NCBI GenBank assembly: GCA_026182355.1
Contig: JAPFBL010000599.1
Span: forward strand, 204,594-268,593
Direction: 5' to 3'
Origin: Hermatobates lingyangjiaoensis
Taxonomy: Eukaryota; Arthropoda; Insecta; Hemiptera; Hermatobatidae
Length of the DNA stretch: 64,000 bases
Below, one piece after another: positions 32,415-43,319 of the stretch. How positions within the stretch are numbered: position 1 is the stretch's first letter; the number at the start of each line of letters is the position of its first letter. Position numbers and translations under genes: made by a program. The notes beneath the pieces are model-generated. The model was not told the origin of the DNA. It was given only the letters and a program-made list of their open reading frames with translations, and ran no database searches.

Positions 32415-32600
32415 ATATATATTACGATGTTCTGGAGGTATTGCCATATATAATGGGCCAGAGACATGTCAACGTAACAAACAAAACTATTAAGAAAGCA
32501 TGTGTAAAACAACGACTTTAATAAATACTCACATGTTCAAGAACAGACAAGCTTTCGACCATCATAGGTCATCTTCGAGTCTTATACTTTGTCAAAATCC
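32415..32600 (-). mobile_element. PLE 5' end with start codon, fam12
   Basis: Reverse strand. A fam12 motif at 32545-32582 is followed after about 75 nt by an ATG (32467-32465) that opens MSLAHYIWQYLQNI. A shift gives the PLPPEHR-type continuation. It ends in TA-rich DNA near 32410. The order motif, start codon and N-terminus is the same as at 54.6 and 55.1 kb. Confidence 0.6.
32545..32582 (-). ncRNA. Hammerhead-like motif, fam12
   Basis: Reverse strand: AGAC (32579-32582) pairs with GTCT (32545-32548). Box TCGAAGA; extra T; hairpin GACC/GGTC; GAA (32554-32556); palindrome AGCT; then T. Confidence 0.6.
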
Positions 32601-32885
32601 TATTAAGTGAATATAACAATTCTCAAATGAAAAAGGAAAAAACTGAACATAACTATTTTAACCTGCTATAGCAGGTTATAGCAGGGTTGTGACAACGTTC
32701 AGGTTAGACCCTCAATTGTTGCAAACACTACTAGATTCTGGCTTTCTAACAAGTTTGAAACCATTATAGAAAGTGGTGCTACTTGGAATAATATTAAGGT
32801 CATAATTTTGGATGTTGAGGGTTGGATTAGTATCTTTGATATTGTATATATAATTATATATATATATATATATATATATAGTATA

Positions 32886-33023
32886 TAAAATTACCTCCAG
32901 AACATCGTAAGATAATAAGGAAAATCGAGGCTGTCAGCGAAAAGGTCGTAAATGCAGAAGCTGCTGCACATTTTAATTCCATTTGTTTACAAGAAGATCT
33001 GCTGCCCACTTATATGAATATAT
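32886..33023 (+). pseudogene. PLE N-terminal fragment
   Basis: One frame, without stop, reads LPPEHRKIIRKIEAVSEK, VVNAEAAAHFNSICLQED and LLPTYMNI. It is cut on the left by (TA)n (32850-32880) and on the right by (TA)n at Y-M-N-I. The motif NAEAAAxF-x3-C-x3-LLPxYxNI recurs in four other fragments in this window. Its left end mirrors the reverse-strand fragment at 32426, so the pair is a partial inverted repeat. Confidence 0.7.
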
Positions 33024-33047
33024 ATTATATATATATATAATATATAA

Positions 33048-33176
33048 CAGTTCAAAATTGAAGATAGCTAGCACAGAAAGTAAAAGAAACATACTTACAG
33101 ACTCAAATTTTTGGGTAATCCGTCTTCAGGAGAAAAGAGAAAGGGAGACCAAGCACGTTGTAAACGCAACGGATAG

Positions 33177-33180
<4 letters not shown>
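33048..33180 (-). repeat. fam4 arm
   Basis: Reverse-facing arm; cttacagactcaaatttttg then ggtaatccgtcttcag. The centre gggagaccaagcacgttg matches 13735. Ends in (TA)n at 33180-33206. Confidence 0.7.
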
Positions 33181-33206
<26 letters not shown>

Positions 33207-33210
<4 letters not shown>

Positions 33211-33470
33211 TTCACACAGGAAAGAGAAAAACAAATAAAGACACACACAAAAGAATCACAACGATATTTGGACAGTCATCGTCATCGGGCAGAAGCAGTC
33301 CCTTTGAGTAGCTGAAGCTAACTCATATATATACATTAAGACATAAGAAGAAACATTGAAAGTCACTACAGAACTCACTTCGATATTTCGACATCCGTCT
33401 TCATCAGGAAGAAATACGAAGTATTTCGTATATAACTTCGAACTGGCGTTGAGAAGCAAACCGTTATATA
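33207..33470 (-). repeat. Two fam5 arms
   Basis: The first arm (33207-33325) has a degraded motif (acgatatttggacagtcatc). The second (33335-33465) keeps all boxes. Each is separated by short TA repeats. Confidence 0.7.
33378..33411 (-). ncRNA. Hammerhead-like motif, fam5
   Basis: Reverse strand: CTTC (33408-33411) pairs with GAAG (33378-33381). CTGATGA (33401-33407); extra A; GAC/GTC hairpin with GGAT loop; GAA (33387-33389); ATAT; then C. Confidence 0.6.
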
Positions 33471-33486
33471 TATATATATATATATC

Positions 33487-33764
33487 CTGCTAATAGGATT
33501 TAACTGGAAAAGGACATGTGACATGTTAGATAAAATCAATAAAATTAATTATTATCCAAGATATAACTATTTGATAACATTTCAGTGATATATACATGTC
33601 ACTTGGCCTGCTTCTTTTCCACTTGAATCCTGTTAGGAAGTTAGTTCGTAGTATCGAATCTCTCAGTCTTAAGATCGTAAATGTCTTACTATGGTTTCGA
33701 CATTGATTTTTAATTCACGTTATTATTGTGAAGTCTTGTAAATCATACAGACCATATGTTAAAC
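33487..33764. other. Spacer, nothing recognised
   Basis: No clear feature. Confidence 0.4.
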
Positions 33765-33885
33765 AAGATTTCCAATAAACATGTGAAATAGCCATCAATG
33801 TTCAAACCACAATAAGAAATGAAAAAAAAAAAAAACTAAGATCTTTCAACCGTAACAAGCGGTCTTCCCCAGAGTCAAGGGTAAA
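33765..33885 (-). repeat. fam1 single arm
   Basis: Reverse-facing; gtcttccccagagtcaag shows a broken CTGACGA box. Confidence 0.75.
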
Positions 33886-34115
33886 TAAAGCTCAATGTAC
33901 ATCAAGAAATGTATAAAAACACACACTTTGAGTCTCTAATATTTTTTTTGAACCATCTTAAGAAAAGATAAAAGATGGGAGCTAAGCACGCTGGTACTGG
34001 TCTCTGTACCAGTGCGCTTGGTTTCCCTCTCTTTTCTCTCCTGAAGACGATCCAAACCAAAAATTTGAGACTGTAAGTGTTTGTTTTTAATTGCTATATG
34101 TTTCTCTATCCACAA
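33886..34115. repeat. fam2 foldback, degraded left arm
   Basis: The left motif is eroded (tctctaatattttttttgaa). The right arm has ctcctgaagacgatccaaac then caaaaatttgagac. Confidence 0.7.
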
Positions 34116-34118
34116 CGT

Positions 34119-34119
<1 letters not shown>

Positions 34120-34150
<31 letters not shown>

Positions 34151-34275
34151 TAATATATAAATATATATATAACTTAAAAACTGTGACACATTGAAAGAAA
34201 CGTAACTATATTTCACTGTTATGGTGGTCGTTCTCAGGAGAAAAAGTGAATTGACGGAGAGACGAGAGTCTATAT
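34120..34275 (-). repeat. (TA)n and fam3 arm
   Basis: (TA)n at 34120-34170, then a reverse-facing fam3 arm (aactgtgacacattgaaaga; ggtggtcgttctcaggag). Confidence 0.65.
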
Positions 34276-34549
34276 TAAAATTGTTAGGTATTTCATATGA
34301 TTGAATTAAATATCAGTAAGCAGACTAAGTGCTTTATACCGGTTAATGCTTTGTCTGCAATACTCCGAGTTCTTCGTGTAAACCAGTTTCACTCTGAGTG
34401 TCTTTTAAAGTGAAACTAAGTTGTGATACATATTTACATAGCTATGATTTAGTTTACAGTTTGAAATAATTAGATGCGGTTTATGTCACAAATTCTGCTT
34501 TTTTAACGAGTTTCATTCTATTTCGGATATTACAGTCAACTTCTCATTT
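34276..34549. other. Spacer, nothing recognised
   Basis: No clear feature. Confidence 0.4.
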
Positions 34550-34557
34550 CCGTAGGT

Positions 34558-35271
<714 letters not shown>

Positions 35272-35279
35272 CTGTAGGT

Positions 35280-35690
35280 AATTGTTTTGATTTTAACAAA
35301 ATATTAAAAACAATTGTATCATTCGAAAAATTGTTTCTGTTTCTAGTTAAAACTTAAAACAAAGATTTATGTAAATAGGTTTGTTTTGATTGATTTAAAC
35401 AAGTTAACCAGCAGTAGTGTTTGGTTCGTAGATTAGTTCCCGAGACAGTCGCTAGAGGTCGCGACAGGCTTCCCATGATTCCGTGAGTCCCCCAATGTGT
35501 TTGCTTCACTTCCAGCGAAAACCAACAGAACTCTAGTTTCTTTTAAACAGGCCTGTTGTTTACAAAAACGATTTTTTTTTATGAAGTATTCTTTTTTAAG
35601 TTTATTTCGCTTTCCATATATTCAAATCAATGTTTTTAATACTAACAGTAAATGGTAAAATAAAAAAATTTTTTTTTTACTATTCTTATT
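35280..35690. other. Spacer, nothing recognised
   Basis: Slightly GC-richer patch at 35440-35500; otherwise unassigned. Confidence 0.45.
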
Positions 35691-36302
35691 GAAATTGAAT
35701 GCCTTTCGGGTCACACAAAGGTCAAAAATGATACTCAGCTTTGATTGGCTACAATGTATGGAGACACATTTAAACTAATTACCAGTGGTACCAACTATCT
35801 TTGATGTCACCCATCCAAGTACTAACCACGCCCAAAATATCCTAAAACTACAGAAAACACTATAATCAACTGTTTTTATAGCTATATAAGGTTTTTAGAA
35901 AAAAAATATTTTGTAGGATTCATCAAATTTACTAGGGTTTATAAAGCTACACTGTTATGGCAGTATTCTTTATTTTTCAACCATATTGACTCCTCTCAGG
36001 ATAAGCAAGGGGTACAAAATGATGACCAGTTTTGAGTAAAAGTTTTCTTTCATTTTAAGCTTTAAATATTTTTTAAGTCAATATTTTTAATACTAACAAA
36101 AAAAAATATTGTTTATTTATTAGCCTTATGAAGGATGAAGGGCTTTCGGTTGAAGATGATGCTCAGTATTGATTCGGAACCCATTTAAACAATGAAGAAG
36201 GGATACGAGAGTTTTAGCTGGTGGGGAATCATTTTCATAATCGCGTGAAGACAAAATGAAAGCTGAGTCATAGTAAAAAAAATGTCGGATTAACAGTCTA
36301 TC
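35691..36302 (+). repeat. Diverged tandem repeat Q, copies 1 and 2
   Basis: Copy 1 (35700-35985) contains tttgatgtcacccatccaag, gtttttatagctat and ttcatcaaatttactagg. A second, partly matching unit begins near 36120 (gctttcggttgaagatgatg). A third copy resumes at 36713, after the fam1 insertion. Confidence 0.65.
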
Positions 36303-36314
36303 ACTTGTGTAATG

Positions 36315-36566
36315 ATCAAACCACAATAAGAAATGGGAAACAAGACTAGATCTTTAACCGTAACAAGCGGTCTTCGTCAGAGTCAAAAACCCACTGAACA
36401 CTAATGCAGAAAACATCTGGTGAGGTTGAGAAGAGTGGGGGGAGAGTGGATTTTGACTCTGACGAAGACCGCTTGTTACGGTTAAAGATCTTATCTTGTT
36501 CCCATTTCTTATAGTGATTTGATCATTGATTGTTATTTCACGTGTTTATGTGAAAGCTTTTTATTT
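36315..36566. repeat. fam1 insertion with 12-bp target duplication
   Basis: Direct repeats acttgtgtaatg at 36303-36314 and 36567-36578 bracket the element. The left arm has lost single bases in the motif (gactagatctttaaccg). The centre contains the upstream fam1 sequence (aacactaatgcagaaaac; ggttgagaagagtgggggg). The right end is gtttatgtgaaagcttttt. Confidence 0.85.
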
Positions 36567-36712
36567 ACTTGTGTAATGTGTTACAGTGTGGTATTTACTA
36601 ATGACTGCGAATTTCACAAAAAAAAATAATACGCCTCCATACAAAAGAGCATTATGTTAAAAACTATCAACGCATTTCCAACACTTAGTGTACTTCTTCA
36701 AGAACAAATAAT

Positions 36713-36864
36713 GCCAACTGCCTTTGATGTCACCCATCCAAATACTAACCACGCTCAAATATCCTTAACTTTAGAAAACTAACGGAAAATCAATTGTTTT
36801 TATAGCTGTGTATGGGTGTTAGATAAAAATATTTAAATAGTTTGGAGGGTTCATCAAATTTACT
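36713..36864 (+). repeat. Repeat Q, copy 3, left part
   Basis: Matches 35786-35940 (gatgtcacccatccaaatac; tttttatagctgtg; ttcatcaaatttactagg). It is interrupted at 36873 by fam1 and resumes at 37082. Confidence 0.8.
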
Positions 36865-36873
36865 AGGTATATT

Positions 36874-37081
36874 CAATGATCAAACCACAATATGAAATGG
36901 TAAAAACAAGACTAAGATCTTTTAACCGTGACAAGCTGTCTTCGTCAGAGACAAAAACTCAACTGACTCTGACGGAAGATCGCTGGTTACGGTTGAAAGA
37001 TCGTAGTCTTGTTTTTCCCATTTCATATTGTGGTTTGATCATTGATTGTTATTTCACGTGTTTGTGTGAAATCTTTTTTAA
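36874..37081. repeat. fam1 insertion with 9-bp target duplication
   Basis: Direct repeats aggtatatt at 36865-36873 and 37082-37090. The uninterrupted paralogue at about 35930-35960 (tttactagggtttataaagc) shows the empty site. Both motifs carry small changes. Confidence 0.9.
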
Positions 37082-37194
37082 AGGTATATTGTTATGACAG
37101 TATCACGGTTAGAATGCTTATTCTAATATCTTTTTGTGATCCTAGGTTTTTTTCGAATTTTCAAATTTCCAGCTAAAAAAAGAAAAGGTGTTTT

Positions 37195-37392
37195 GATTTC
37201 AGGTAACTTTGCAGGTACCTATCTGATTTCCTGTATATTTGCAGGTACCTATCTGATTTCAGGTATCTCAGCCGGTACCTATCTGATTTCAGGTATCTAT
37301 GCAGGTACCTAGCTGATTTTAGGTATCTTTGCAGGTATCTATCTGATTTCATGTTCTTTGCAGGTACCTATCTGATTTCAGGTACTCTATTC
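37195..37392 (+). repeat. About 30-bp tandem array
   Basis: Six to seven units of gcaggtacctatctgatttc plus aggtatcttt. Confidence 0.9.
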
Positions 37393-37860
37393 TAAATAAA
37401 CTTGAGTTTTGCTTAGTTCTACAAAAGGCTAAAACAGCTCTCAATTTTTAACAGACTCAATTTAAAACGACCGTATCCCCTCTTATTGTTATATCGCAGT
37501 CTAAACCGATTAACAATAGATGAATTAAATTAAATCATTTCTGGAAGTAATACGAAAAAAGTTATTATATTTTGAAATTAAATTATAATTATTATTTTTA
37601 ATTTTTTTATGGATGTAAAATGAAATTTATCTTCAGTTAATGGCGCTATCAATTTGTATAAACTTAGTATACAAGGAAGTAAACACTTGTACTAAGTTTC
37701 TAACTTTATTTTACTTACTTTAGTGCACTCAGTTTGAATCAGTTCAAGAAAGAAAAACTCATAAATATCATTTGCTTTTGAGTAAAACAGCAGAAGATTT
37801 TTTATACTATGTCTGCTTGTAATACTATGAGACATTTAGTTGTTGTCATAATAAATTAGA
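37393..37860. other. Spacer, nothing recognised
   Basis: AT-rich, no signal. Confidence 0.45.
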
Positions 37861-37861
37861 C

Positions 37862-37965
37862 ACTGGGTTTTTGGGTTTTTAACTCCAACGAAGACCGTTT
37901 ATTACGGTTGAAAGAACTTAGTCTTTTTTCCCTTTTCATTTTGTGGTTTGATCATTGTTTAGATA
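37862..37965 (+). repeat. fam1 single arm, degraded
   Basis: Forward arm gggtttttaactccaacgaa then gaccgtttattacggttgaa. The CTGACGA box is broken. Confidence 0.75.
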
Positions 37966-38309
37966 TAGTGGGGTAGCTATCCCAGTAGAATGAATGTAAG
38001 CGAACTTTTAAACCCTATAGTTGGATGCATGTCTCAACACGTCAGTTACCTTCATGCTTCGCCACACAGCAGAACAGTGCAAAATTATCTCTCATCACAC
38101 TAAGATATACCTACTTGTTTATAAAAAAATTGTCGCAATAAACACAAGTGATATTATAAGCTAGAAAAACAGACTAAAACTAGTTAAAAAAGAAAATGGA
38201 AAACGTTTCTAAACGCTTTTGAGTGTAACTTAATTTTTTTTTGAAGGAAATAAAAGAAGAAGAAAGAGTAATATTTTTAGTATCATAAAAGTGGAAATCA
38301 AGGTAACAT
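37966..38309. other. Spacer, nothing recognised
   Basis: No clear feature. Confidence 0.4.
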
Positions 38310-38315
38310 CGAGAG

Positions 38316-38347
<32 letters not shown>

Positions 38348-38369
38348 TGTGTGTGACAGAGAGGAAGAC

Positions 38370-38404
<35 letters not shown>

Positions 38405-38482
38405 CAGAGAGAGACAGAGAGAGAGAGAGACAGAGAGAGAGAGAACAGACAGGGAGAGTGTCTGTGAGAGAGAGGGAGACAG

Positions 38483-38534
<52 letters not shown>

Positions 38535-38710
38535 AGAGACAGAGAGAGAGTGAGAGAGAGAGAGAAGAGAGAGAGAGAGAAAACAGAGACAGAGAGAGAG
38601 AGAGAAAGAGGGAGACAGAGAAGAGAGAGAGAGAAACAGAGAGACAGAGAGAGAGAGAGAAAGAGGGAGACAGAGAAGAGAGAGAGAGAAACAGAGAGAC
38701 AGACAAAGAT

Positions 38711-38742
<32 letters not shown>

Positions 38743-38922
38743 AGGGAGACAGAGAAGAGAGAGAGTGTGTGTGTGTGAGAGAGAGAGGGAGACAGGCAGA
38801 GAGAGAGTGAGAGAGAGAGACAGACAAAGAGAGAGTGATAGGGAGAGAGAAAGAGGAGAGAGAGAGAGAGAGAGTGTGTAGGAGAGAGATAGAGAGAGAG
38901 AGAGAGAGACAAAGAGAGAGTG

Positions 38923-38962
<40 letters not shown>
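38310..38962 (+). repeat. (GA)n / GACAGA-rich microsatellite block
   Basis: About 650 bp of GA dinucleotides interspersed with gacaga, gtgtgtgt and ggaggag variants. Some 50-60 bp phrases recur (for example gaaagagggagacagagaag at about 38604 and 38660), so higher-order duplication is present. Long Leu/Ser frames on the reverse strand are artefacts of this composition. Confidence 0.95.
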
Positions 38963-38963
<1 letters not shown>

Positions 38964-39179
38964 ATAAATAAGTGGGACGTAGCTATTCCTCACTTGTCTA
39001 GCTATCGTACTTTATCCAATACGTTTACATTTATTGTAACATATAATATGACTTATAACATATTGTACGTTAACTGGATATAACATATAATATGTTATTC
39101 CAGTTTTAGTAAAAGATTGCTTCATAATGGCTTGAAGTCAAAAATGAACATCTAGGTCACAGTAAGAACAATTTGGATA

Positions 39180-39450
39180 AAGATTCATAACTTGTGCAAT
39201 CTGTTATAGTGTTATATTTACTCATGATGGGGAATAAAAAAAAAATTACGTTTCCGCACAAAAAAACAGCTTTATGAAAAGTAACAACGCGTTTCCAACA
39301 CTTACAATTCTTCTTCAAGCTTACATCGGTACTGTTCAAGGGTGCTATCGAAACAGTACAGATGTAAAACTTGAAAAAGAACACTAAGTGTTCAGAAACA
39401 CTTTGTTAGTTTTAACATAAAGCCTTTTTTTGTGTAGTGACATAATTTTT
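39180..39450 (-). repeat. fam6 foldback
   Basis: The reverse-facing left motif at 39281-39324 has stem I strand gtaac, perfect palindrome ACGCGT and box ttgaaga. The right arm gaacactaagtgttcagaaa is eroded. The outer flank ctgttatagtgttatattta recurs at 40570 and 36580. Confidence 0.7.
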
Positions 39451-39500
39451 GAAATTCCCTCATCATAAATTAAGACGTTTCAACCCTTGGCGACTATCAT
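39451..39500 (-). ncRNA. Possible further hammerhead-like motif
   Basis: Reverse strand reads CTGATGA, a long degenerate hairpin (tagtcgccaagggtt), GAA, ACGT and C. No convincing stem I. It may be a fourteenth family. Confidence 0.3.
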
Positions 39501-40075
39501 CAGAGATTCATTTCCTCATTTTTTATGAGAATTTCTGTTTTGATAAATTGGAGAAAACCAGTTTTAGAATTTTCCATTGTTGTATATAACATGATTTATT
39601 ATAGTTTCCTCAAAGAAAACAGTTTTAATTCCAGAGAAAATGAAATATATTCCGATTTCTGTTTTTGTTATATCTTATATGTTTGTTATAAGCTTCTTTA
39701 TATGTCTCATGTTAATATTACGTCATAAATTTCTTTATAAGTTATGTTTCGTTATAAACTTCTTTTGTTGTTATATCTTGTGTATTTCTGCAAACAAGCT
39801 ATTTTTTTTTGTACGCAAAATACAGTTGGGTAAAATAAAATTTATATTTTCCGATATGAAATTGTTTTGGGGTGTGTTTCTAGCAGTGTTTTTCTGCTGA
39901 ATCACTCCATAACTTTAACTCTCCTTACAAAAGTGACCAATCGCTTTCAATTATTCTTTTGTTGAATTATTATAAATGCATTTAGTTATGTGTTCTCTTA
40001 AACATCCTACAGGTCCTGGTTCTTATTCACACCTTCTTAGCCTATAGTTGACAGTTTCACATTCTAAATCACTAA
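39501..40075. other. Spacer, nothing recognised
   Basis: AT-rich; two overlapping frames at 39525 and 39640 are hydrophobic and unassigned. Confidence 0.45.
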
Positions 40076-40155
40076 AAGGTGGCGTCCTGTCTTTAAAAAA
40101 GCCTTTCTATTCACAACTACTATTATATTTGTAATTTACGTAAACTAAACCCATT
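40075..40155 (+). repeat. Repeat V, copy 1
   Basis: tcactaaaaggtggcgtcct, tctttaaaaaagcctttc and tttgtaatttacgtaa match 40800-40880 in order. Confidence 0.75.
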
Positions 40156-40559
40156 ATCAAAAACACTTGTTTTATAAAAAAAAAAATACATATTTCTACA
40201 TCAATTAAAGATTTTTTTGTTCACTATCTATTTGAATAAACTTGGCAACACATAGACTAATTATTCACATAAACTTTTTTTTTTATCTGAAATTTTAAAA
40301 CTGTATTTCCGTTGGGTGTGAATTGTTGGTTGGTTAAGGCCGCCTAATTCTGATTACGATGACGGAATACTCCATAACGAGTTGTTCAATCCCCACAATT
40401 ACCTTATCATTCCATTGATATTTCGCATATTCCACCATTTAAAAACTACTTTCGTGTTTTTTTAGCTCAAAAAAATTTAATGCAATATTTTTTTTTTATG
40501 AAAGTCAACTTTTAATATTAACAATATTCTTTTACCTTTACGAGTATTATGGTAATTCA

Positions 40560-40720
40560 TTACATATGCAATCTGTTATAGTTTGGTATTTACTTGTGAT
40601 GTGGAATTTTAAAAAATTTACGATTCTAGACAAAAGAGTTTTATGTTTAATACTAACAAGGCGTTTCAAACACTTAGTGTTCTTCTTCAGGTTTACGTCT
40701 GTACTGTTGGGGGTGTTATA
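40560..40720 (-). repeat. fam6 arm
   Basis: Reverse-facing arm with taacaaggcgtttcaaacac then ttagtgttcttcttcagg. CTGAAGA is intact; the palindrome is ACGCCT. Confidence 0.7.
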
Positions 40721-40799
40721 GTAATAGGGACTTAGGAAGGACGGGACCCTGTCGCGATGACACTCTCAACAGTGTAGGATGCACTGTTATAGTTGACCA

Positions 40800-40880
40800 T
40801 CACTAAAAAGTGGTGTCGGGTCTTTAAAAAAGCCTTTCAATTCGCAACGACTATTATGTTTGTAATTTACGTAAGCAAGT
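40800..40880 (+). repeat. Repeat V, copy 2
   Basis: Second copy of 40075-40155; seven or so substitutions. Confidence 0.75.
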
Positions 40881-41150
40881 GTGAGGAAGATTGATACGGG
40901 AGCCTAGGTATCCAGTGAGGTACCTGCTAAGTATCTCAATTTCGTCAATAAACTTTAATGACAGCAAATGTGGGCTACAATGTGAAATAAACCTGCTAAT
41001 GTTGGCTTCCTCCACCGTTTATGCATAAACTAGAAGTCAAATAACTAAGCCGCAGTTTCCGGCTTTATAACAACTCTTAAAGGTGAAAAGCCTATTAGTG
41101 TAGTCACTGGAAACACAAAAGAAATGAAGGTTATTCAGGACTACTGAAAG
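40881..41150. other. Spacer, nothing recognised
   Basis: No clear feature. Confidence 0.4.
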
Positions 41151-41350
41151 ATCAGAGAGAAAAAAAAACACTAAGTATTCCACACACACAAAGGATTTAA
41201 TCATGGAACGAGTTTCAAACACTTAGTGTTCTTCATCAGGTTACATCTAGAATGCTACTTCCACAGGATCATTTCCGTACTTGTATTCTCTACTAATAAG
41301 AGAGATCAGTCTAGTACATCTACAATACAAATACAAATGTGTATAAACGT
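41150..41350 (-). repeat. fam6 arm
   Basis: Reverse-facing motif at 41203-41246 (cgagtttcaaacacttagtg; ttcttcatcaggttacat): CTGATGA with GTAAC stem strand. (TA)n follows at 41356-41405. Confidence 0.7.
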
Positions 41351-41352
41351 TT

Positions 41353-41404
<52 letters not shown>

Positions 41405-41411
<7 letters not shown>

Positions 41412-41600
41412 TAAGCAGCAGCTTCTGCATTGACCAGTTTCTTGCTGTCAATAGAAGCTGCTGCTTATTTTAACAGCAAGAAACTGGTCAATGCAGAAGC
41501 TGCTGCTTATTTTAATAGCAAGAAACTGGTCAATGCAGAAGCTGCTGCTTATTTTAATAACATATGCTTAAGGGAAGACCTGCTGCCTTTGTACACAAAT
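41405..41600 (+). pseudogene. PLE N-terminal fragment with internal 42-bp triplication
   Basis: The forward frame repeats KLVNAEAAAYFNSK at a 42-bp (14-residue) period; gaagctgctgcttattttaa occurs at 41454, 41496 and 41538. It then runs on as NNICLREDLLPLYTNI into (TA)n. The left 43 bp (41407-41449) are an inverted copy of the same unit. The final part is the PLE N-terminal motif also seen at 32.9 and 42.6 kb. Confidence 0.75.
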
Positions 41601-41610
41601 ATATATATAT

Positions 41611-41612
<2 letters not shown>

Positions 41613-41687
<75 letters not shown>
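41613..41687 (+). repeat. (GATA)n then (GA)n microsatellite
   Basis: About seven GATA units followed by about 23 GA units; abuts the (TA)n after the PLE fragment. Confidence 0.95.
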
Positions 41688-41690
<3 letters not shown>

Positions 41691-42045
41691 ATAAATTACA
41701 ATTAATCTAATAAAATTAATTAATTAGATTATAATTATTATATTAATAAATTAATAAAGTAAAAACAACCAAAATTAAACTAAAATATAAACTAACTTGC
41801 TTAATAAATTACTGAGGCATGAATGTGACTCATTCTAATTTCAACCCGGCGTTGCCCATGCGGTAGATTATGCTCTGGCGTTTTGGTTATGGACATTTGA
41901 TCCCAAAAAAGGGTTCAAAATTTTGATCCAAATCAACATTTTTTTTGTTAGTTCCCCAAAAAAAGTTATATATATATATATTTTCTTTAATCCATTTATT
42001 TATCATTCTCCATATATATGTATATACCATGATAAAAGGAAATGG
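41688..42045. other. Spacer, nothing recognised
   Basis: AT-rich with a short TA tract at 41969-41980. Confidence 0.45.
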
Positions 42046-42227
42046 TCCGGCAGGACAGATTACACTTAAAATAAACTGTGACACATAGACAGGATCATAA
42101 CAAAGACTCACTTTTCAATATTTCGACCGTAATGACGGTTGTCCTCAGGAGAAGAAGTGAATTGACGGAGGGACGACAGTCAACATGACGGAAGACACAT
42201 GTCTATGTGTCACAGTTTATTTTAAGT

Positions 42228-42230
<3 letters not shown>
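42046..42230. repeat. fam3 foldback, short right arm
   Basis: The left arm (42062-42165) is full, with reverse-facing motif. The right arm is reduced to gtctatgtgtcacagtttat. (TA)n follows at 42230-42296. Confidence 0.75.
42109..42159 (-). ncRNA. Hammerhead-like motif, fam3
   Basis: Reverse strand: outer stem CACTT/AAGTG plus TC/GA, box CTGAGGA (42142-42148), hairpin ACCG/CGGT, GAA (42122-42124), palindrome ATAT, then T. Confidence 0.55.
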
Positions 42231-42289
<59 letters not shown>

Positions 42290-42296
42290 ATATATA

Positions 42297-42463
42297 TTGT
42301 CTCCAACCATCGCTTCACAAGTGCGCTTGGTGTTCCTTTCTCAACTCTCCTGATGACGGTTCAACCGAAAATTAGAGACAGTAAGTGTGTTTGTTCCTTA
42401 GTTCTGTGTTTGTGATTCATCGTGAAACGTTTGTTGTCCTTTTGGATCGTTTTCCTGTTTACA

Positions 42464-42465
<2 letters not shown>
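42297..42465 (+). repeat. fam2-like arm
   Basis: Forward arm with ctctcctgatgacggttcaa then ccgaaaattagagacagtaa and a diverged tail (cttttggatcgttttcct). (TA)n at 42463-42497. Confidence 0.75.
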
Positions 42466-42494
<29 letters not shown>

Positions 42495-42497
42495 ATA

Positions 42498-42597
42498 TGG
42501 TCTCCAACAGTAGCTTCACAAGTGCGCTTGGTGTCCCTTTCTCAACTCTCCTGATGACGGTTCATTAAAGTGTTTAGTGTTCAACTTCTTTCCTTTC
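42498..42597 (+). repeat. fam2-like arm running into a PLE start
   Basis: Starts as the arm at 42297 (ctcaactctcctgatgacgg) but after ggttca diverges to ttaaagtgtttagtgttcaa and reaches a PLE start codon at 42598. The motif box is present; the GAA half is lost. Confidence 0.6.
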
Positions 42598-42751
42598 ATG
42601 TCGTTACCAGAACCCCTTTAGAAAATACCCGAAAGTTACCGAAAACTAGTTAGGAAACTAGAGAACATCAGTAAGAAATTGGTCAACGCAGAAGCTGCTG
42701 CCAACTTTAATTATACCTGTTTAACAGAAGACCTGCTGCCTTCATACACCA

Positions 42752-42756
<5 letters not shown>
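42598..42756 (+). pseudogene. PLE N-terminal fragment with start codon
   Basis: From ATG 42598 the frame reads MSLPEPL, one TAG, then KIPESYRKLVRKLENISKKL, VNAEAAANFNYTCLTED and LLPSYTNV, ending in (TA)n at 42752. This is the longest start-to-junction PLE N-terminus here and has a single nonsense codon. No reverse transcriptase part follows. Confidence 0.8.
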
Positions 42757-42803
<47 letters not shown>

Positions 42804-43021
42804 CATGCAATCGAATCTATTTAACAATAAAATACATTACATTAAGATTAAATTAAACCATTCCTTATTTGAAAATAAAATTGAGATACATACTATCAAA
42901 GATTTTGAAAGTTTATAAGGTTTATGATTTTTTTTTAAATTTTGTATTTGTTGACTGTTTTGCACTATCATACTATTTGCTGGAGGCCAGCCACAACCGG
43001 TTAAAAAAAGAAAAAAGAAAA

Positions 43022-43100
43022 AAAAGTTATATAAGATCCATATGTTTCTTTGTATCAAAATGTCTCCAGTTTTATTTCTGTAGCGGAAAGAGAAACAGAA
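43022..43100 (+). repeat. Repeat R, copy 1
   Basis: agttatataagatccatatg and aaatgtctccagttttat match the complement of 50520-50615. Confidence 0.65.
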
Positions 43101-43199
43101 AAGTATTTTATATATACAGATTAATTGATTAATAGATTTTAGTTTAAAAATGTTGGTTGTTTTTCCTTAATTAACTTTAAAATGTTTATTCATATTTGT

Positions 43200-43290
43200 A
43201 TTTGTATTGTAGATGTAACCTGATGAAGAACACTAAGTGTTTGAAACACGTTGCATGATTAAATACTTTGTATGTGGAAGACTTAGGCGT
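43200..43290 (+). repeat. fam6 arm
   Basis: Forward arm with the motif at 43215-43252. Confidence 0.7.
43215..43256 (+). ncRNA. Hammerhead-like motif, fam6
   Basis: GTAAC (43215-43219), CTGATGA (43220-43226), extra AG, hairpin AACAC/GTGTT, T, GAA (43243-43245), then ACACGT (ACGCGT in other copies) and T. In the 39.3 kb copy the strand after T is GTTAC, which pairs with GTAAC; here it has drifted to GCATG. Confidence 0.5.
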
Positions 43291-43319
43291 TTCTATTTCT
43301 CACCAATCATGAGTGAATT

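Noticed and set aside
38180..38993. Overlapping long reverse frames (up to 261 residues) rich in Leu and Ser
   Set aside because: They are translations of the (GA)n block in all frames; no start context, domain or codon signal.
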